DNA of 64,000 bases from assembly GCA_027486415.1 (NCBI GenBank), contig JAIXPC010000013.1, positions 124,001 through 188,000 of the forward strand, given 5' to 3'. The stretch's first letter is position 1, and every line of letters begins with the position of its first letter. Below are positions 19,826-28,630 of the stretch, in pieces. The translations under genes were made by a program, and so were the position numbers. This stretch comes from Sphingomonadales bacterium (GTDB lineage: Bacteria; Pseudomonadota; Alphaproteobacteria; Sphingomonadales; Sphingomonadaceae). Below the pieces are notes generated by a model. It ran no database searches. It worked only from the letters and a program-made list of their open reading frames with translations, and was not told where the DNA came from.

Positions 19826-20079
19826 GCGCTGCATCCTACGTCAAAAGACGCAACGCGCCGGCCGGCCCGGCGTGCAAACCTCGTGTTCGGGTTCGCCTTC
19901 AGGGATTCGCTGCTGGGGAGCAGCGCGCCCGGCTGACGGCGGCCCGGCAAGGGTCCGGCTCTGCCCGGTCGTGACCCAGGAGAGGAAGGGCAGGGGGACG
20001 GATACGCCATCGCGACGGGCCAAAAGGCCCGGCCAATCTTCCGGTGCGGCAATTGCCGGGCCGAACAGGGGGTATGACG
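19826..20079 (+). other. 254-base structured leader ahead of the TonB-dependent receptor, no gene seen
   Basis: This gap holds no convincing reading frame. It contains several short perfect hairpins: a 7-bp stem with a GGGG loop at 19908-19925 (CGCTGCT/AGCAGCG), a CGGGCC-AAAA-GGCCCG stem near 20018-20035, and a 12-base palindrome CGGCAATTGCCG near 20047-20060. They sit upstream of a strong Shine-Dalgarno G-run at 20067-20072. The region could be a regulated 5' leader or hold the promoter of the receptor. Consensus boxes of cobalamin, TPP and glycine riboswitches were looked for by eye and not found. Confidence 0.3.
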
Positions 20080-22965
20080 ATGACCAGCCACACGATCACC
20101 GCCGATCTGCGCCGCGCGCTGCTGCTGGGCGGCACCGCCATCGCCATGGTGCTGCCGGGCGCCGCATGGGCCCAATCGGCGCCCGTTGCTGCGCCCACCA
20201 CCACCGCCCAGGCCGAAGAGCCGGCGGCCGAGGATACCAGCGTCATCACCGTCACCGGCAGCCGCATCAGCCGCACCGGCTATGATGCGCCCACCCCCGT
20301 TTCGGTCGTGTCCGAAGCCGAACTGAAGGCCGAACCGCAGGCCAACATCGGCGATTATGTGAACACGCTGCCTTCGGTGCGCGGCTCGCAGACCTCGTCC
20401 ACCAACTCGGGCTCGCTGTCGAACGGTCAGGCGGGCATCGCCACCGTCAACCTGCGCTCGCTGGGTTCGGCGCGCACGCTGGTGCTGATCGACGGGCAAC
20501 GCTCGGTCGCGTCCTCACCGGTCGGTCTTGTCGATACGCAGACGGTGCCGCAGGGCCTGATCAAGGGCGTCGAAGTCGTCACCGGCGGCGCATCGTCTGC
20601 CTACGGGTCGGATGCGGTCGCCGGCGTAATCAACTTCAGCCTCAATCGCGATTTCAAGGGCTTCCGCGCCGAATATGAATTCGGTGTGACCGCCTATGGC
20701 GATACGCCCAACCACACGTTCCGCATCACCAGCGGGTTCGATTTCGCCGATGGCCGCGGCAAGCTGCTGCTGGCCGGTGACTATTTCACCCAGAAGGGCG
20801 TCGACACCTATGATCGCCCCTGGCAGCAGCAGGGCTTTTTCCAGATCGACAACCCGGCCTTCGTGCAGGGCAATGGCCAGCCGGAACGCCTGGTGCAGGC
20901 CGGCATCGGCACCTATCAGTTCACGCCCGGCGGGATCATCAACACCGGCCCGCTGCGCGGCACCTATTTTGGCCAGATCACCAATGGCCAGGCCAGCCTG
21001 AACCAGTTCACCTATGGCCCCAATCGCGGGCAGTGGATGGTGGGCGGCGATTATCTGATCAGCCGCGAAGGCCACTGGAGCAGCAACAGCCTGTCTCCGC
21101 ATGAAGAACGCGGCAACGTGTTTGGCCGGCTGAGCTTCGAAGTCTCCCCGGCCTTCGTGCCGTTCGTGCAATACAGCTATTCCGGCTACAACGGCCGCAG
21201 CTTCTATCAGCAGACGCCGTCCACCGGCGTCACCATCCAGCGCGACAACCCCTTCCTGCCGACCGCGATCGTCAACCAGATGACGGCGCTCAATCTCACC
21301 AACATCTCCATCGGCACCAGCAACGCCGGTTTCCCGGCGGCAGGGTCCAACAACACCCGCGAAGTCTATCGCCTTGTCGCCGGCGCCGATGGCGAGTTCG
21401 AACTCGGCAAGGGCAGCTGGAAATACAATGCCTATTACCAGGCCGGCATCGCCCGCACCAACGAGCTGCTGACCAACACCTGGCTCAACAGCCGGGTGGC
21501 GCTGGCGCAGGACGCGGTGCGCGGGCCAAACGGCACCATCGTCTGCCGTTCCACCCTCACCAACCCCACCAACGGCTGCGTGCCCTTGAACCGCATCGGC
21601 ATCGGCGGCGTCACCCAGGCCGCCATCGATTATGTGTTCAACAACGGCGCCCAGCCGCAACGTTTCCAGACGCTGCGTCAGGACGTGGCGGCGCTGAACA
21701 TCTCCACCAACGACCTGTTTGAAACCTGGGCCGGCCCGGTGTCGTTCGCCACCGGCGGCGAATGGCGGCGGGAACGCGTCGACGGCTTTGTCGATCCGCA
21801 GTTCAACTCCGGCTGGCTCTACGGCAATTATCTCGTCACCAAGGGCGCCTACACGGTGTGGGAAGTCTTTGGCGAAACCGTGGTGCCGCTGGCCAAGGGC
21901 CTGGATTTCAACGGCGCCATCCGCCGCACCGAATATTCCACCAGCGGCGGCGTGACGACCTGGAAACTGGGCGCCACCTGGCAGGTGATCGACGATTTCA
22001 AGCTGCGCGTCGTTCGCAGCCGCGACATCCGCGCGCCCAACCTCAATGAACTGTTCGCGCCCGGCACTGCCCGCACCAACACCATCAACGTGCCTCAGCC
22101 CGGCGGCGGCCAGCGCACCGACCAGTTCCTGGAAGTCACCACCGGCAACACCGCCCTTCAACCGGAAGTGGCGATGACCTGGGGTATCGGCGGCGTGTTC
22201 ACGCCCAGTTTCCTGCCGGGCTTTGCCGCCTCGATCGATTATTTCGACATCAAGCTTGATGGCTCGATCGGCACCATCACGGCGCAGACGATCACCACGC
22301 TCTGCCTCGAGCAGAATCGCGCCGACATCTGCCCGTTCATCACCTTCAACGGCCCGGCCAGCCCGTCGAGCATCATCACCTCGATCCGGTTGGTGCCGTT
22401 CAACTTTGCCAGCGTGCGCGTGAAGGGTATCGATCTGGAGGCCAGCTATCGCTTTGACATGGCCGGCGGCAAGATGACCCTGCGCGCTCTCGCCAGCCAT
22501 TACATCGACAACATCCTCGACAATGGCATCGACGTGCCGGAGGATCTTGCCGGAAAGAATCAGGGCGATGGCGTGCCGGCGTGGAACTATCGCCTCACCG
22601 CCAATTACGACATCGACGACTGGTCGCTCAACCTCGTCGGCCGCGGCTTCTCCGATGGCGTATACAACAACAATTTCTTTGAATGCACCACCGGCTGCCC
22701 GGCTTCGACGCCGGTCAACCGCACCATCAACACCAACAGGATCGCCGGCACCTTCTACATCGATGCGTCGATCACCCGGAAGGTGAAGGTTGGCGGTTCC
22801 AAGCTGGATCTGTTCTTCTATGTCCGCAACCTGCTCAACACCGATCCGGTGCGGGTGGGCAACGGGCCGGTGGGCAACAACACGCCGGCCTATCCGCAGA
22901 CCAACCGGGGCCTGTATGATGTGCTCGGCCGCGTCTATCGGTTGGGCGTGCGGTTCGAATATTGA
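20080..22965 (+). CDS. TonB-dependent outer-membrane receptor
   Basis: This 961-residue protein is a TonB-gated outer-membrane transporter. It has a signal peptide ending in AWAQ, then a plug domain with the usual order: a VTGSRI-type TonB-box-proximal segment, NTLPSVRG, RTLVLIDG and VVTGGASSAYGSDAVAGVINF. A 22-strand-type barrel follows and ends in an aromatic residue (FEY). The G-run at 20067-20072 lies 7 bases before the ATG at 20080 but only 1 base before the ATG at 20074. The next gene has the same G-run spacing to its ATGAC start, so 20080 is preferred. The substrate is unknown. The linked M20 hydrolase and proteases suggest peptides or acylated amino compounds. Confidence 0.93.
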   Translation: MTSHTITADLRRALLLGGTAIAMVLPGAAWAQSAPVAAPTTTAQAEEPAAEDTSVITVTGSRISRTGYDAPTPVSVVSEAELKAEPQANIGDYVNTLPSVRGSQTSSTNSGSLSNGQAGIATVNLRSLGSARTLVLIDGQRSVASSPVGLVDTQTVPQGLIKGVEVVTGGASSAYGSDAVAGVINFSLNRDFKGFRAEYEFGVTAYGDTPNHTFRITSGFDFADGRGKLLLAGDYFTQKGVDTYDRPWQQQGFFQIDNPAFVQGNGQPERLVQAGIGTYQFTPGGIINTGPLRGTYFGQITNGQASLNQFTYGPNRGQWMVGGDYLISREGHWSSNSLSPHEERGNVFGRLSFEVSPAFVPFVQYSYSGYNGRSFYQQTPSTGVTIQRDNPFLPTAIVNQMTALNLTNISIGTSNAGFPAAGSNNTREVYRLVAGADGEFELGKGSWKYNAYYQAGIARTNELLTNTWLNSRVALAQDAVRGPNGTIVCRSTLTNPTNGCVPLNRIGIGGVTQAAIDYVFNNGAQPQRFQTLRQDVAALNISTNDLFETWAGPVSFATGGEWRRERVDGFVDPQFNSGWLYGNYLVTKGAYTVWEVFGETVVPLAKGLDFNGAIRRTEYSTSGGVTTWKLGATWQVIDDFKLRVVRSRDIRAPNLNELFAPGTARTNTINVPQPGGGQRTDQFLEVTTGNTALQPEVAMTWGIGGVFTPSFLPGFAASIDYFDIKLDGSIGTITAQTITTLCLEQNRADICPFITFNGPASPSSIITSIRLVPFNFASVRVKGIDLEASYRFDMAGGKMTLRALASHYIDNILDNGIDVPEDLAGKNQGDGVPAWNYRLTANYDIDDWSLNLVGRGFSDGVYNNNFFECTTGCPASTPVNRTINTNRIAGTFYIDASITRKVKVGGSKLDLFFYVRNLLNTDPVRVGNGPVGNNTPAYPQTNRGLYDVLGRVYRLGVRFEY

Positions 22966-22981
22966 TCAGGGGGGAGTGACG

Positions 22982-24565
22982 ATGACATCCTTGAAATTGC
23001 TGGCCGGCCTGCTGGCCGCCACCACGCTTGCCGGCCCGGCCTTCGCGCTGGCCACGCCGGCGCAAAAGACCGCCGCCGCCACCGGGGTCGACGCCCGCGC
23101 CAAGCTGGCAGCCGACATGGTGGACCAGGTGTTCAGCTTTGCCGAGCCCGGCTTCCAGGAGGTGAAGACCAGCGAGTATCTCACAGCGATCCTCGAAAAG
23201 AACGGCTTCAAGGTGGAGCGCGGCTCGGCGGGCATCCCGACCGCATTTACCGCCACCTGGTCGAACGGGCCGGGGCCGAAAATCGCTCTGGGCAGCGACA
23301 TCGATGGCCTTCTGGGCCTGTCGCAATATCCCGGCGTCGTCGACATGAAGCCGATGGTGGAAGGCGCGCCCGGCCACGGCGAAGGCCACAACAGCGGCCT
23401 GCCGATGATGATCGTCGCCGCGCTGGCCGCCAAGGACGTGATGGAAAAGAACGGCATCACCGGCACGCTGATGCTGTGGCCGGGCGTGGCCGAAGAGCTG
23501 CTCGCCACCAAGGCCTATTATGTGCGCGCCGGGATGTTCAAGGATGTCGATGCCTCGATCTTCGCCCACGTTGGCCGCGATCTCGGCACCGGCTGGGGCC
23601 CGGCCGGCAACAACGGCATGGTCAGCGTCGAATACACGTTCAAGGGCAAGACCGCCCACGCCGCCGGCCAGCCGTGGGATGGCCGTTCGGCGCTTGATGC
23701 GGTCGAAATCATGAACGTCGCCTGGAATTACCGGCGCGAGCATCTGCCCGTCACCCAGCGCAGCCATTATGTCGTCACCGAAGGCGGCGGCCAGCCCAAC
23801 ATTGTGCCGGAAAAGGCCAGCGTCTGGTATTATTTCCGCGAAAACAGCTTCAAGCGCATCCGCGAGCTGTATGAAACCGGCAACCGCATCGCTGCTGCTG
23901 CCGCCATGGCGACCGACACGACGGTGACGCAGCGCACGCTGGGCTATGCCGCACCCAATTATGGCAACAAGCCGCTGGCCGAAGCCATGTACACCAACAT
24001 CAAGGCCGTCGGCCTGCCGACCTGGAGCGCGGCAGACCAGGGCTTTGCCAAGGCCATGCAGCGCGCCAACGGCGTCAAGGAAGAGCCGCTGACCACCAGG
24101 ATCGCGCCGCTGTCCACGCCCGATCTGCGCGGTGTGTCGATGGGCGGCGGTTCCGATGACATCGGCGACATCATGTGGACGGTGCCGACGATCACCATCC
24201 GCTATCCGTCGAACATCCCCAACGCCATCGGCCACAACCGCCAATCGGCCATCGCCATGGCGACGCCGATCGCCCACAAGGGCGTGATGGTGGGTGCCAA
24301 GGTCGTGGCGATGACGGTGCTGGATCTCTTGACCACGCCCAAGATCATTGCCGACGCCAAGCAGTGGCAGAAGGACGTGCAGTTCGCATCCGACAAGTAC
24401 GATCCGCTGCTCACCCCCAGCGACAAGCCGGCGATCCATCTCAACACCGACATCATGGGCAAGATGCGGCCGCAGCTGGAGAAATTCTATTACGACAGCA
24501 GCAAGTACAAATCGTACCTGGATCAGCTGGGCATCAATTACGAGGACTTTGCCAAGGTGAAGTGA
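22982..24565 (+). CDS. Exported M20-family amidohydrolase (AbgB-like)
   Basis: This 527-residue protein resembles subunit B of aminobenzoyl-glutamate hydrolase and other M20D metal-dependent amidohydrolases. It has a signal peptide of about 22 residues, a metal-site segment GSDIDGLL, a GHGEGHNSG segment carrying the metal-ligand His/Cys-type position, and the dimerisation-domain strand KGKTAHAAGQPWDGRSA typical of the family. It lies 16 bases after the TonB-dependent receptor with a strong AGGGGGG site, so the two form an operon: the receptor imports a substrate and this enzyme cleaves an amide bond in the periplasm. That role is inferred. A GC-rich terminator follows at 24585-24617. Confidence 0.87.
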   Translation: MTSLKLLAGLLAATTLAGPAFALATPAQKTAAATGVDARAKLAADMVDQVFSFAEPGFQEVKTSEYLTAILEKNGFKVERGSAGIPTAFTATWSNGPGPKIALGSDIDGLLGLSQYPGVVDMKPMVEGAPGHGEGHNSGLPMMIVAALAAKDVMEKNGITGTLMLWPGVAEELLATKAYYVRAGMFKDVDASIFAHVGRDLGTGWGPAGNNGMVSVEYTFKGKTAHAAGQPWDGRSALDAVEIMNVAWNYRREHLPVTQRSHYVVTEGGGQPNIVPEKASVWYYFRENSFKRIRELYETGNRIAAAAAMATDTTVTQRTLGYAAPNYGNKPLAEAMYTNIKAVGLPTWSAADQGFAKAMQRANGVKEEPLTTRIAPLSTPDLRGVSMGGGSDDIGDIMWTVPTITIRYPSNIPNAIGHNRQSAIAMATPIAHKGVMVGAKVVAMTVLDLLTTPKIIADAKQWQKDVQFASDKYDPLLTPSDKPAIHLNTDIMGKMRPQLEKFYYDSSKYKSYLDQLGINYEDFAKVK

Positions 24566-24584
24566 TCGCCTGATGCGAGACGGG

Positions 24585-24617
24585 AAAGGGCCGGTGCCGC
24601 GAGGTGCCGGCCTTTTT
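24585..24617 (+). terminator. Rho-independent terminator after the receptor/amidohydrolase operon
   Basis: A GGCCGG/CCGGCC stem, extended inward by GCC-GCGA-GGT and outward by A-T pairs, is followed by a run of five T. It starts 20 bases after the amidohydrolase stop. The GCGA loop is a stable GNRA-type tetraloop. Confidence 0.75.
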
Positions 24618-24630
24618 CATTTGAAATCGC

Positions 24631-24660
24631 TCGTCGCCCCGGACGTGATCCGGGGCCCCG
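24631..24660. repeat. REP-like palindrome between convergent genes
   Basis: GCCCCGGA-CGTGA-TCCGGGGC is an 8-bp perfect inverted repeat with a 5-base loop, lying between two converging genes. Palindromes of this form (CCCCGGA-TTGA-TCCGGGG) are scattered between genes in many alphaproteobacterial genomes. This is the only copy noticed in the window, so the family assignment is from memory rather than from repetition seen here. Confidence 0.5.
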
Positions 24661-24676
24661 CTGCACCTCCCCCCGC

Positions 24677-27070
24677 TTACAGCGGCGGCCCCGGCGGCAG
24701 CGGGTTGCGGCTGCGCGGGCCCTTGCCCCAGCCGATGCTCACCGATTTGGGTGCCTTGGCCGCAGGATCGGCGAGATAGGCGGTGATATCGGCGGCGGTC
24801 TGCCGGTTGAACGCCGCCCCCAGCGCATCGCCGCCCTTGCCCGGCAGGCCCTTGGCCAGCCCATCGAGCGTCTGCAGCGCCAGCGCGCGGGCCTCGGGTG
24901 CGGTGGTGGCAGAGGCGCCCAGCACCATCAGCCCGTCCAGCACCGTTTTCTGCACAACGCGCAGCAGCGCCGCCTCGCCGGCCTTTGCCGGCACCGGCGC
25001 GTTCCAGCTCGCCGCCATCAGCCGGTCGATCAGTTCCGGCAGGCCCACGCCAGCCGGATCGCGCGCCGCCAACCCGACCAGCCGCGCGGCGCGATCCGGG
25101 GCCAGCAGCGGCTCCACCACCAGCGCGGCGGCAATGCGCGCGGCGCGCAGTTGATCGAACACCGCGTCATCCGACAGATCTTCCAAATTGCGGCCCTGAT
25201 CGGGCGTCAGATCGGCCAGCAGCGTCTCCGGCAGCGCCAGTTCCGCGGGCTTCAGCGCGTCGAGCAGCAGGCCCAGCGTGTCGCGCTGCAACCTGGCCGG
25301 GATCAACTCAGTGGCCGGCATCTTCTCGCCCCTGGCGACGATGTTGGTATAGAGCCCGCCGATATATTTCACCGCCGATTCCACCTGGTAACGATGGTGG
25401 AGATAGACCATCCACAGCCGCGCATTCCGCAGTTCGCCCAGCTGTTCGCCGGGCTTCAGCGCACTGTCCGCCCCGTAATTGGCGATCAGGATGCGCCGCG
25501 CCGCGAGCGCCTCCGAAAGCCCTTCCACCGGGGTGGCGCGATCATCATACCAGGTCCAGCGCGGATCGGTTTCGGGCACATAGATCAGGCCCTGCCGCCG
25601 CATGTCCTGCACGATGGCCTCCAGCCCGGCCTTCTCGTCGCTGAGCGGCGTATAGGCATAACGCACCATCATCTTGTCATAGGCGCCGATGGCCGACTGG
25701 AAGCTTTCCGACAGGTCGATCCTGCCGCCCCTCACCTTCACGCGCGGGGTGGGATATTCCATCACGCTGGCCCGGTTGTTCAGGCTTGATGCGAAATTGT
25801 GCTGGAACCCCAGCGCATGGCCGAACTCATGCGCCGTCAGCAGCGCCTGGCGCAGCAGCACCATGTCGCGCTGGCCCTTGGGCATGGCCTCGAACTCGCC
25901 GTTCACAAGGCTGGGATCGGCCACCGTCACGCCGCTGCCATCGCCGGGCAACGCGCCGGCATAGGCATCCCAGTAATTGGCAATGGTGCGTATGCGGTGC
26001 GAATCCATCCGCACCTTGGCGCCCAAGATCTCGCCGGTGCGCGGGTCGCGATACGGCCCGCCCGATGAAAAACCGCGTTCGTCGCGGTTGATCCACTGCA
26101 TGTAATTGTAACGGATGTCCTGCGGGTCCATGTCCGCCGGCGCGTCCTTTGCCACCAGCGCATTCCGGAACCCGGCCGCTTCATAGGCCTGGTTCCACCA
26201 CAGCAGGCCTTGCTTCATGGCGTGGCGGATCGGGGCCGGGATGGCCGGATCGAACCAGACCGTGATCGGCGTCACCGGCTCCGACAACGCCGCCTTGGGG
26301 TCTTTCTTTTCCAGCCGCCAGCGCGTCACCCACTCGGTATCGATGCCATCCAAAAACGGCGCCGAAAAATCCTTGAAGCGCAGGGTGGACACGCCAATGC
26401 GCGGATCGGCGACGCGCGGCGTGTAACCGGTGGGTGCCTTGATGAAACTGTGATGGATGCGAAGGCTCAGGCTTTCCGGTGACGGTGCCACGCCGCGCAC
26501 CAGCGCGCCGGGATTTTCCGCCACGAAGGTGGAGGTGGTTTCCACCTCGCTGTTCAGCGGAAAGGCCTTGGCCATCCGCACCGCCGACCGGCCGGCATCG
26601 AAGCGATAACTGCCCTGGTTCTGCCGGCGCAGGATCGCCTCGATCCCGGCGGCATCGCGCATCAGCAGTGCGGTGGCATCCACCACGATGCGTCCGCCCG
26701 CCTCGCTTTCGATCGGCAGGCTGGCCAGGGTGGAGGTGGGGAAGCTGGCCTCCACGCCCGCCTTGTGCGCGGCATCGCCGGAAAGTGAGCGGAAGGCGAG
26801 ATTCTGCTCCTCCACGACGATCCTGCCACCTGCCCGGCGGAACCGGATGACGGCGGAATCCATGATGCCGCGATCCAGCGGCAGTTCCACCGATCCGCCG
26901 CCCGAAGCGAGGCTGACATAGTAAAGCACGTCGCTATCCAGCGCCGGCACGGTCAGCAGCACGCGGCCCTTTCCGGTGTCGATGCTCACCGGCACGTGGG
27001 CGTCCTGCGCCTGTGCAGCGCCCGCCACCATCATCGCGGCCAGCGCCGTCCCGATCAGAAACCGCGTCAT
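24677..27070 (-). CDS. Exported metzincin-type zinc metalloprotease (DUF5117/DUF4953 type)
   Basis: This 797-residue protein has a signal peptide ending in AAQAQ and a zinc-binding motif H414-E-F-G-H-A-L-G-F-Q-H424, which is the HEXXHxxGxxH of metzincins. A downstream SVMEYP provides the Met-turn. The flanking domains match the large zinc-dependent proteases that carry DUF5117 before and DUF4953 around the catalytic core. Two starts are possible: the ATG at 27070 is 7 bases from the AAGGGGG site, while the ATG at 27076 is only 1 base away, so 27070 is used. It converges on the receptor/amidohydrolase operon and probably supplies peptides for it. Confidence 0.88.
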   Translation of the reverse strand: MTRFLIGTALAAMMVAGAAQAQDAHVPVSIDTGKGRVLLTVPALDSDVLYYVSLASGGGSVELPLDRGIMDSAVIRFRRAGGRIVVEEQNLAFRSLSGDAAHKAGVEASFPTSTLASLPIESEAGGRIVVDATALLMRDAAGIEAILRRQNQGSYRFDAGRSAVRMAKAFPLNSEVETTSTFVAENPGALVRGVAPSPESLSLRIHHSFIKAPTGYTPRVADPRIGVSTLRFKDFSAPFLDGIDTEWVTRWRLEKKDPKAALSEPVTPITVWFDPAIPAPIRHAMKQGLLWWNQAYEAAGFRNALVAKDAPADMDPQDIRYNYMQWINRDERGFSSGGPYRDPRTGEILGAKVRMDSHRIRTIANYWDAYAGALPGDGSGVTVADPSLVNGEFEAMPKGQRDMVLLRQALLTAHEFGHALGFQHNFASSLNNRASVMEYPTPRVKVRGGRIDLSESFQSAIGAYDKMMVRYAYTPLSDEKAGLEAIVQDMRRQGLIYVPETDPRWTWYDDRATPVEGLSEALAARRILIANYGADSALKPGEQLGELRNARLWMVYLHHRYQVESAVKYIGGLYTNIVARGEKMPATELIPARLQRDTLGLLLDALKPAELALPETLLADLTPDQGRNLEDLSDDAVFDQLRAARIAAALVVEPLLAPDRAARLVGLAARDPAGVGLPELIDRLMAASWNAPVPAKAGEAALLRVVQKTVLDGLMVLGASATTAPEARALALQTLDGLAKGLPGKGGDALGAAFNRQTAADITAYLADPAAKAPKSVSIGWGKGPRSRNPLPPGPPL

Positions 27071-27196
27071 CACCATGCCCCCTTGCTGCCCTGAATTGCC
27101 GTGATTGAACGCCGATTCACCGGGCAAGAAAAGGGGCTTTTGACGCAGGCCCGCCGCCGCGCCACAGTGGGACAGACGATCATCGGAACTGCCAAA

Positions 27197-27766
27197 ATGC
27201 CCAACCCGCCACCCGAACCGCTGGCCCGCTGCATCGCTGCCGTCACGCGCGCGCTGGACGGGCCAGAGGCGCACGCAGTGGCAGCCGCGGCGCTGGCCGA
27301 CCTGATTGCCCGCGATGACTGGCTGCCCGCCGCCTATGCCCGGCCGCACCCGCTGCATTATCAGCAATATCTGCTGCACGCCGATGCTGCGGCGCGCTTT
27401 TCCATCGTCAGCTTCGTCTGGGGGCCGGGACAGACGACGCCGATCCACGATCACGGCACCTGGGGCGCGGTCGGCATGCTGCGCGGGGTGGAGACGAGCC
27501 AGCCCTATGCGGCTGACGGCATCACCCCGCCGCGCCCGCTGGGTCCGCCACACCGGTTGGTGCCCGGCATGGTGGACATGATCGGGCCAGACGTGGGCGA
27601 CATCCACAAGGTCTCCAACGCTGGCGACGCCGTGTCCGTGAGCATCCACATCTATGGCACCAACATCGGCACCCATTTGCGCCACGTCTTTCCAGCGGGC
27701 GGCGGCGTGAAGCCGTTCATCTCCGGCTATGCCAATGGGGGGGACACCCCGGCATTCAGCGGCTGA
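27197..27766 (+). CDS. Cysteine dioxygenase-type cupin enzyme
   Basis: This 189-residue protein is a type I cysteine or thiol dioxygenase (cupin fold, one ferrous iron). The metal motif PIHDHGTWGAVGMLRG contributes H84 and H86, and a third His lies in DIHKVSN (H137), the three-His site of this family. Such enzymes convert cysteine to cysteine sulfinate, or 3-mercaptopropionate to its sulfinate. The sequence does not settle which substrate is used here. The start is uncertain: an in-frame codon at 27101 would add 32 residues without any recognisable feature. It overlaps the convergent kinase gene by 11 bases at the 3' end. Confidence 0.85.
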   Translation: MPNPPPEPLARCIAAVTRALDGPEAHAVAAAALADLIARDDWLPAAYARPHPLHYQQYLLHADAAARFSIVSFVWGPGQTTPIHDHGTWGAVGMLRGVETSQPYAADGITPPRPLGPPHRLVPGMVDMIGPDVGDIHKVSNAGDAVSVSIHIYGTNIGTHLRHVFPAGGGVKPFISGYANGGDTPAFSG

Positions 27767-28541
27767 TCACCCGCCGCGATCCATCCAGCCGCAAGGTCAG
27801 CCCGGCATGGCGCGGCGTGTCGGCCAGCTGCCAGCGCGTCAGCCCTTCATAATGCGCGCAGAATCGCGCGATGGCGGCAGCATCCATGCGCCCGCCGATC
27901 GCGGCCTCCTGCTCCGCCCGCCAGCGCGGCACCGTCGCCCAATCGGGTGCGGCCAGGAAGGCCAGGCCATCGAGCATGGCCCACACGCGCTGGTAGCCGC
28001 CGGCCAGCGTCTGGTTGACGTGGGTGCGCCAGCGTGCCTCCGGGTCTTCACCGGCCTCCAGCCCATTCATCGGCGTGGCCAGCAGCGCCGCCGGCTGGGC
28101 GCGCGCGCCGACGCACCAGCCTTCCAGCAGCAGCAGGTCGATCCGATCGAACCGCCGCCAGTGCTGCGGCGGCAGGCGATCATCGCTGCGCTTGTCGAAC
28201 ACCGGCAGGCTGACCGGGCGGCCGGCGCGGACTCGCAGCAGCACGTCCTGCAGCAGCGGCAGGTCGTGCGTTCCCGGCACGCCGCGGGTGGCGAGCAGGG
28301 GGTGGATGCCGCGGGCCAGCGCCAACCGCTGCGCGCGCGGGCGATAGAAATCATCGAGGGAGACGGAAACGGCGATTGTGTCAGCCATGGCCGGCATATT
28401 GCGCGAATTGGTCAGCCGCGCGGCAGCAGCGGTCGCCAGGGTCGACTTGCCAGACCCTTGCGCGCCAGCAATTCCGATGATCAGCGCTCCGCCAGCCCGT
28501 TTCGGCGTGATCCAGTCCAGCAGCAGCGACAGCGCGTCCAT
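27756..28541 (-). CDS. P-loop kinase of the glycerate kinase / uridine-kinase-like type
   Basis: This 261-residue protein carries a Walker A motif GAQGSGKST at residues 26-34, a DDFYRPR segment, the RGVPGTHDLPLL stretch, and LLLEGWCVGAR. This order of motifs is that of D-glycerate 3-kinase (GLYK) and its bacterial relatives (E. coli YggC and YeiI-like ATPases). It probably phosphorylates a small hydroxy-acid or sugar-like compound, and glycerate is the best guess. The start is the ATG giving a short lead-in of about 25 residues before the P-loop. It diverges from an acyl-CoA dehydrogenase across 89 bases. Confidence 0.8.
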   Translation of the reverse strand: MDALSLLLDWITPKRAGGALIIGIAGAQGSGKSTLATAAAARLTNSRNMPAMADTIAVSVSLDDFYRPRAQRLALARGIHPLLATRGVPGTHDLPLLQDVLLRVRAGRPVSLPVFDKRSDDRLPPQHWRRFDRIDLLLLEGWCVGARAQPAALLATPMNGLEAGEDPEARWRTHVNQTLAGGYQRVWAMLDGLAFLAAPDWATVPRWRAEQEAAIGGRMDAAAIARFCAHYEGLTRWQLADTPRHAGLTLRLDGSRRVISR

Positions 28542-28630
28542 GCCGCCACGCTGCCCCGGCTGGTGGCGGCCTGCAACCCTGCCGATCCGGGGGGCTTGCG
28601 GCACAGGCGGTGGCCGTGCCTGATGGCCGC

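Noticed and set aside
19826-20079. A cobalamin, TPP or glycine riboswitch ahead of the TonB-dependent receptor.
   Set aside because: None of the conserved boxes of these classes could be found by eye, though several unassigned stems remain.
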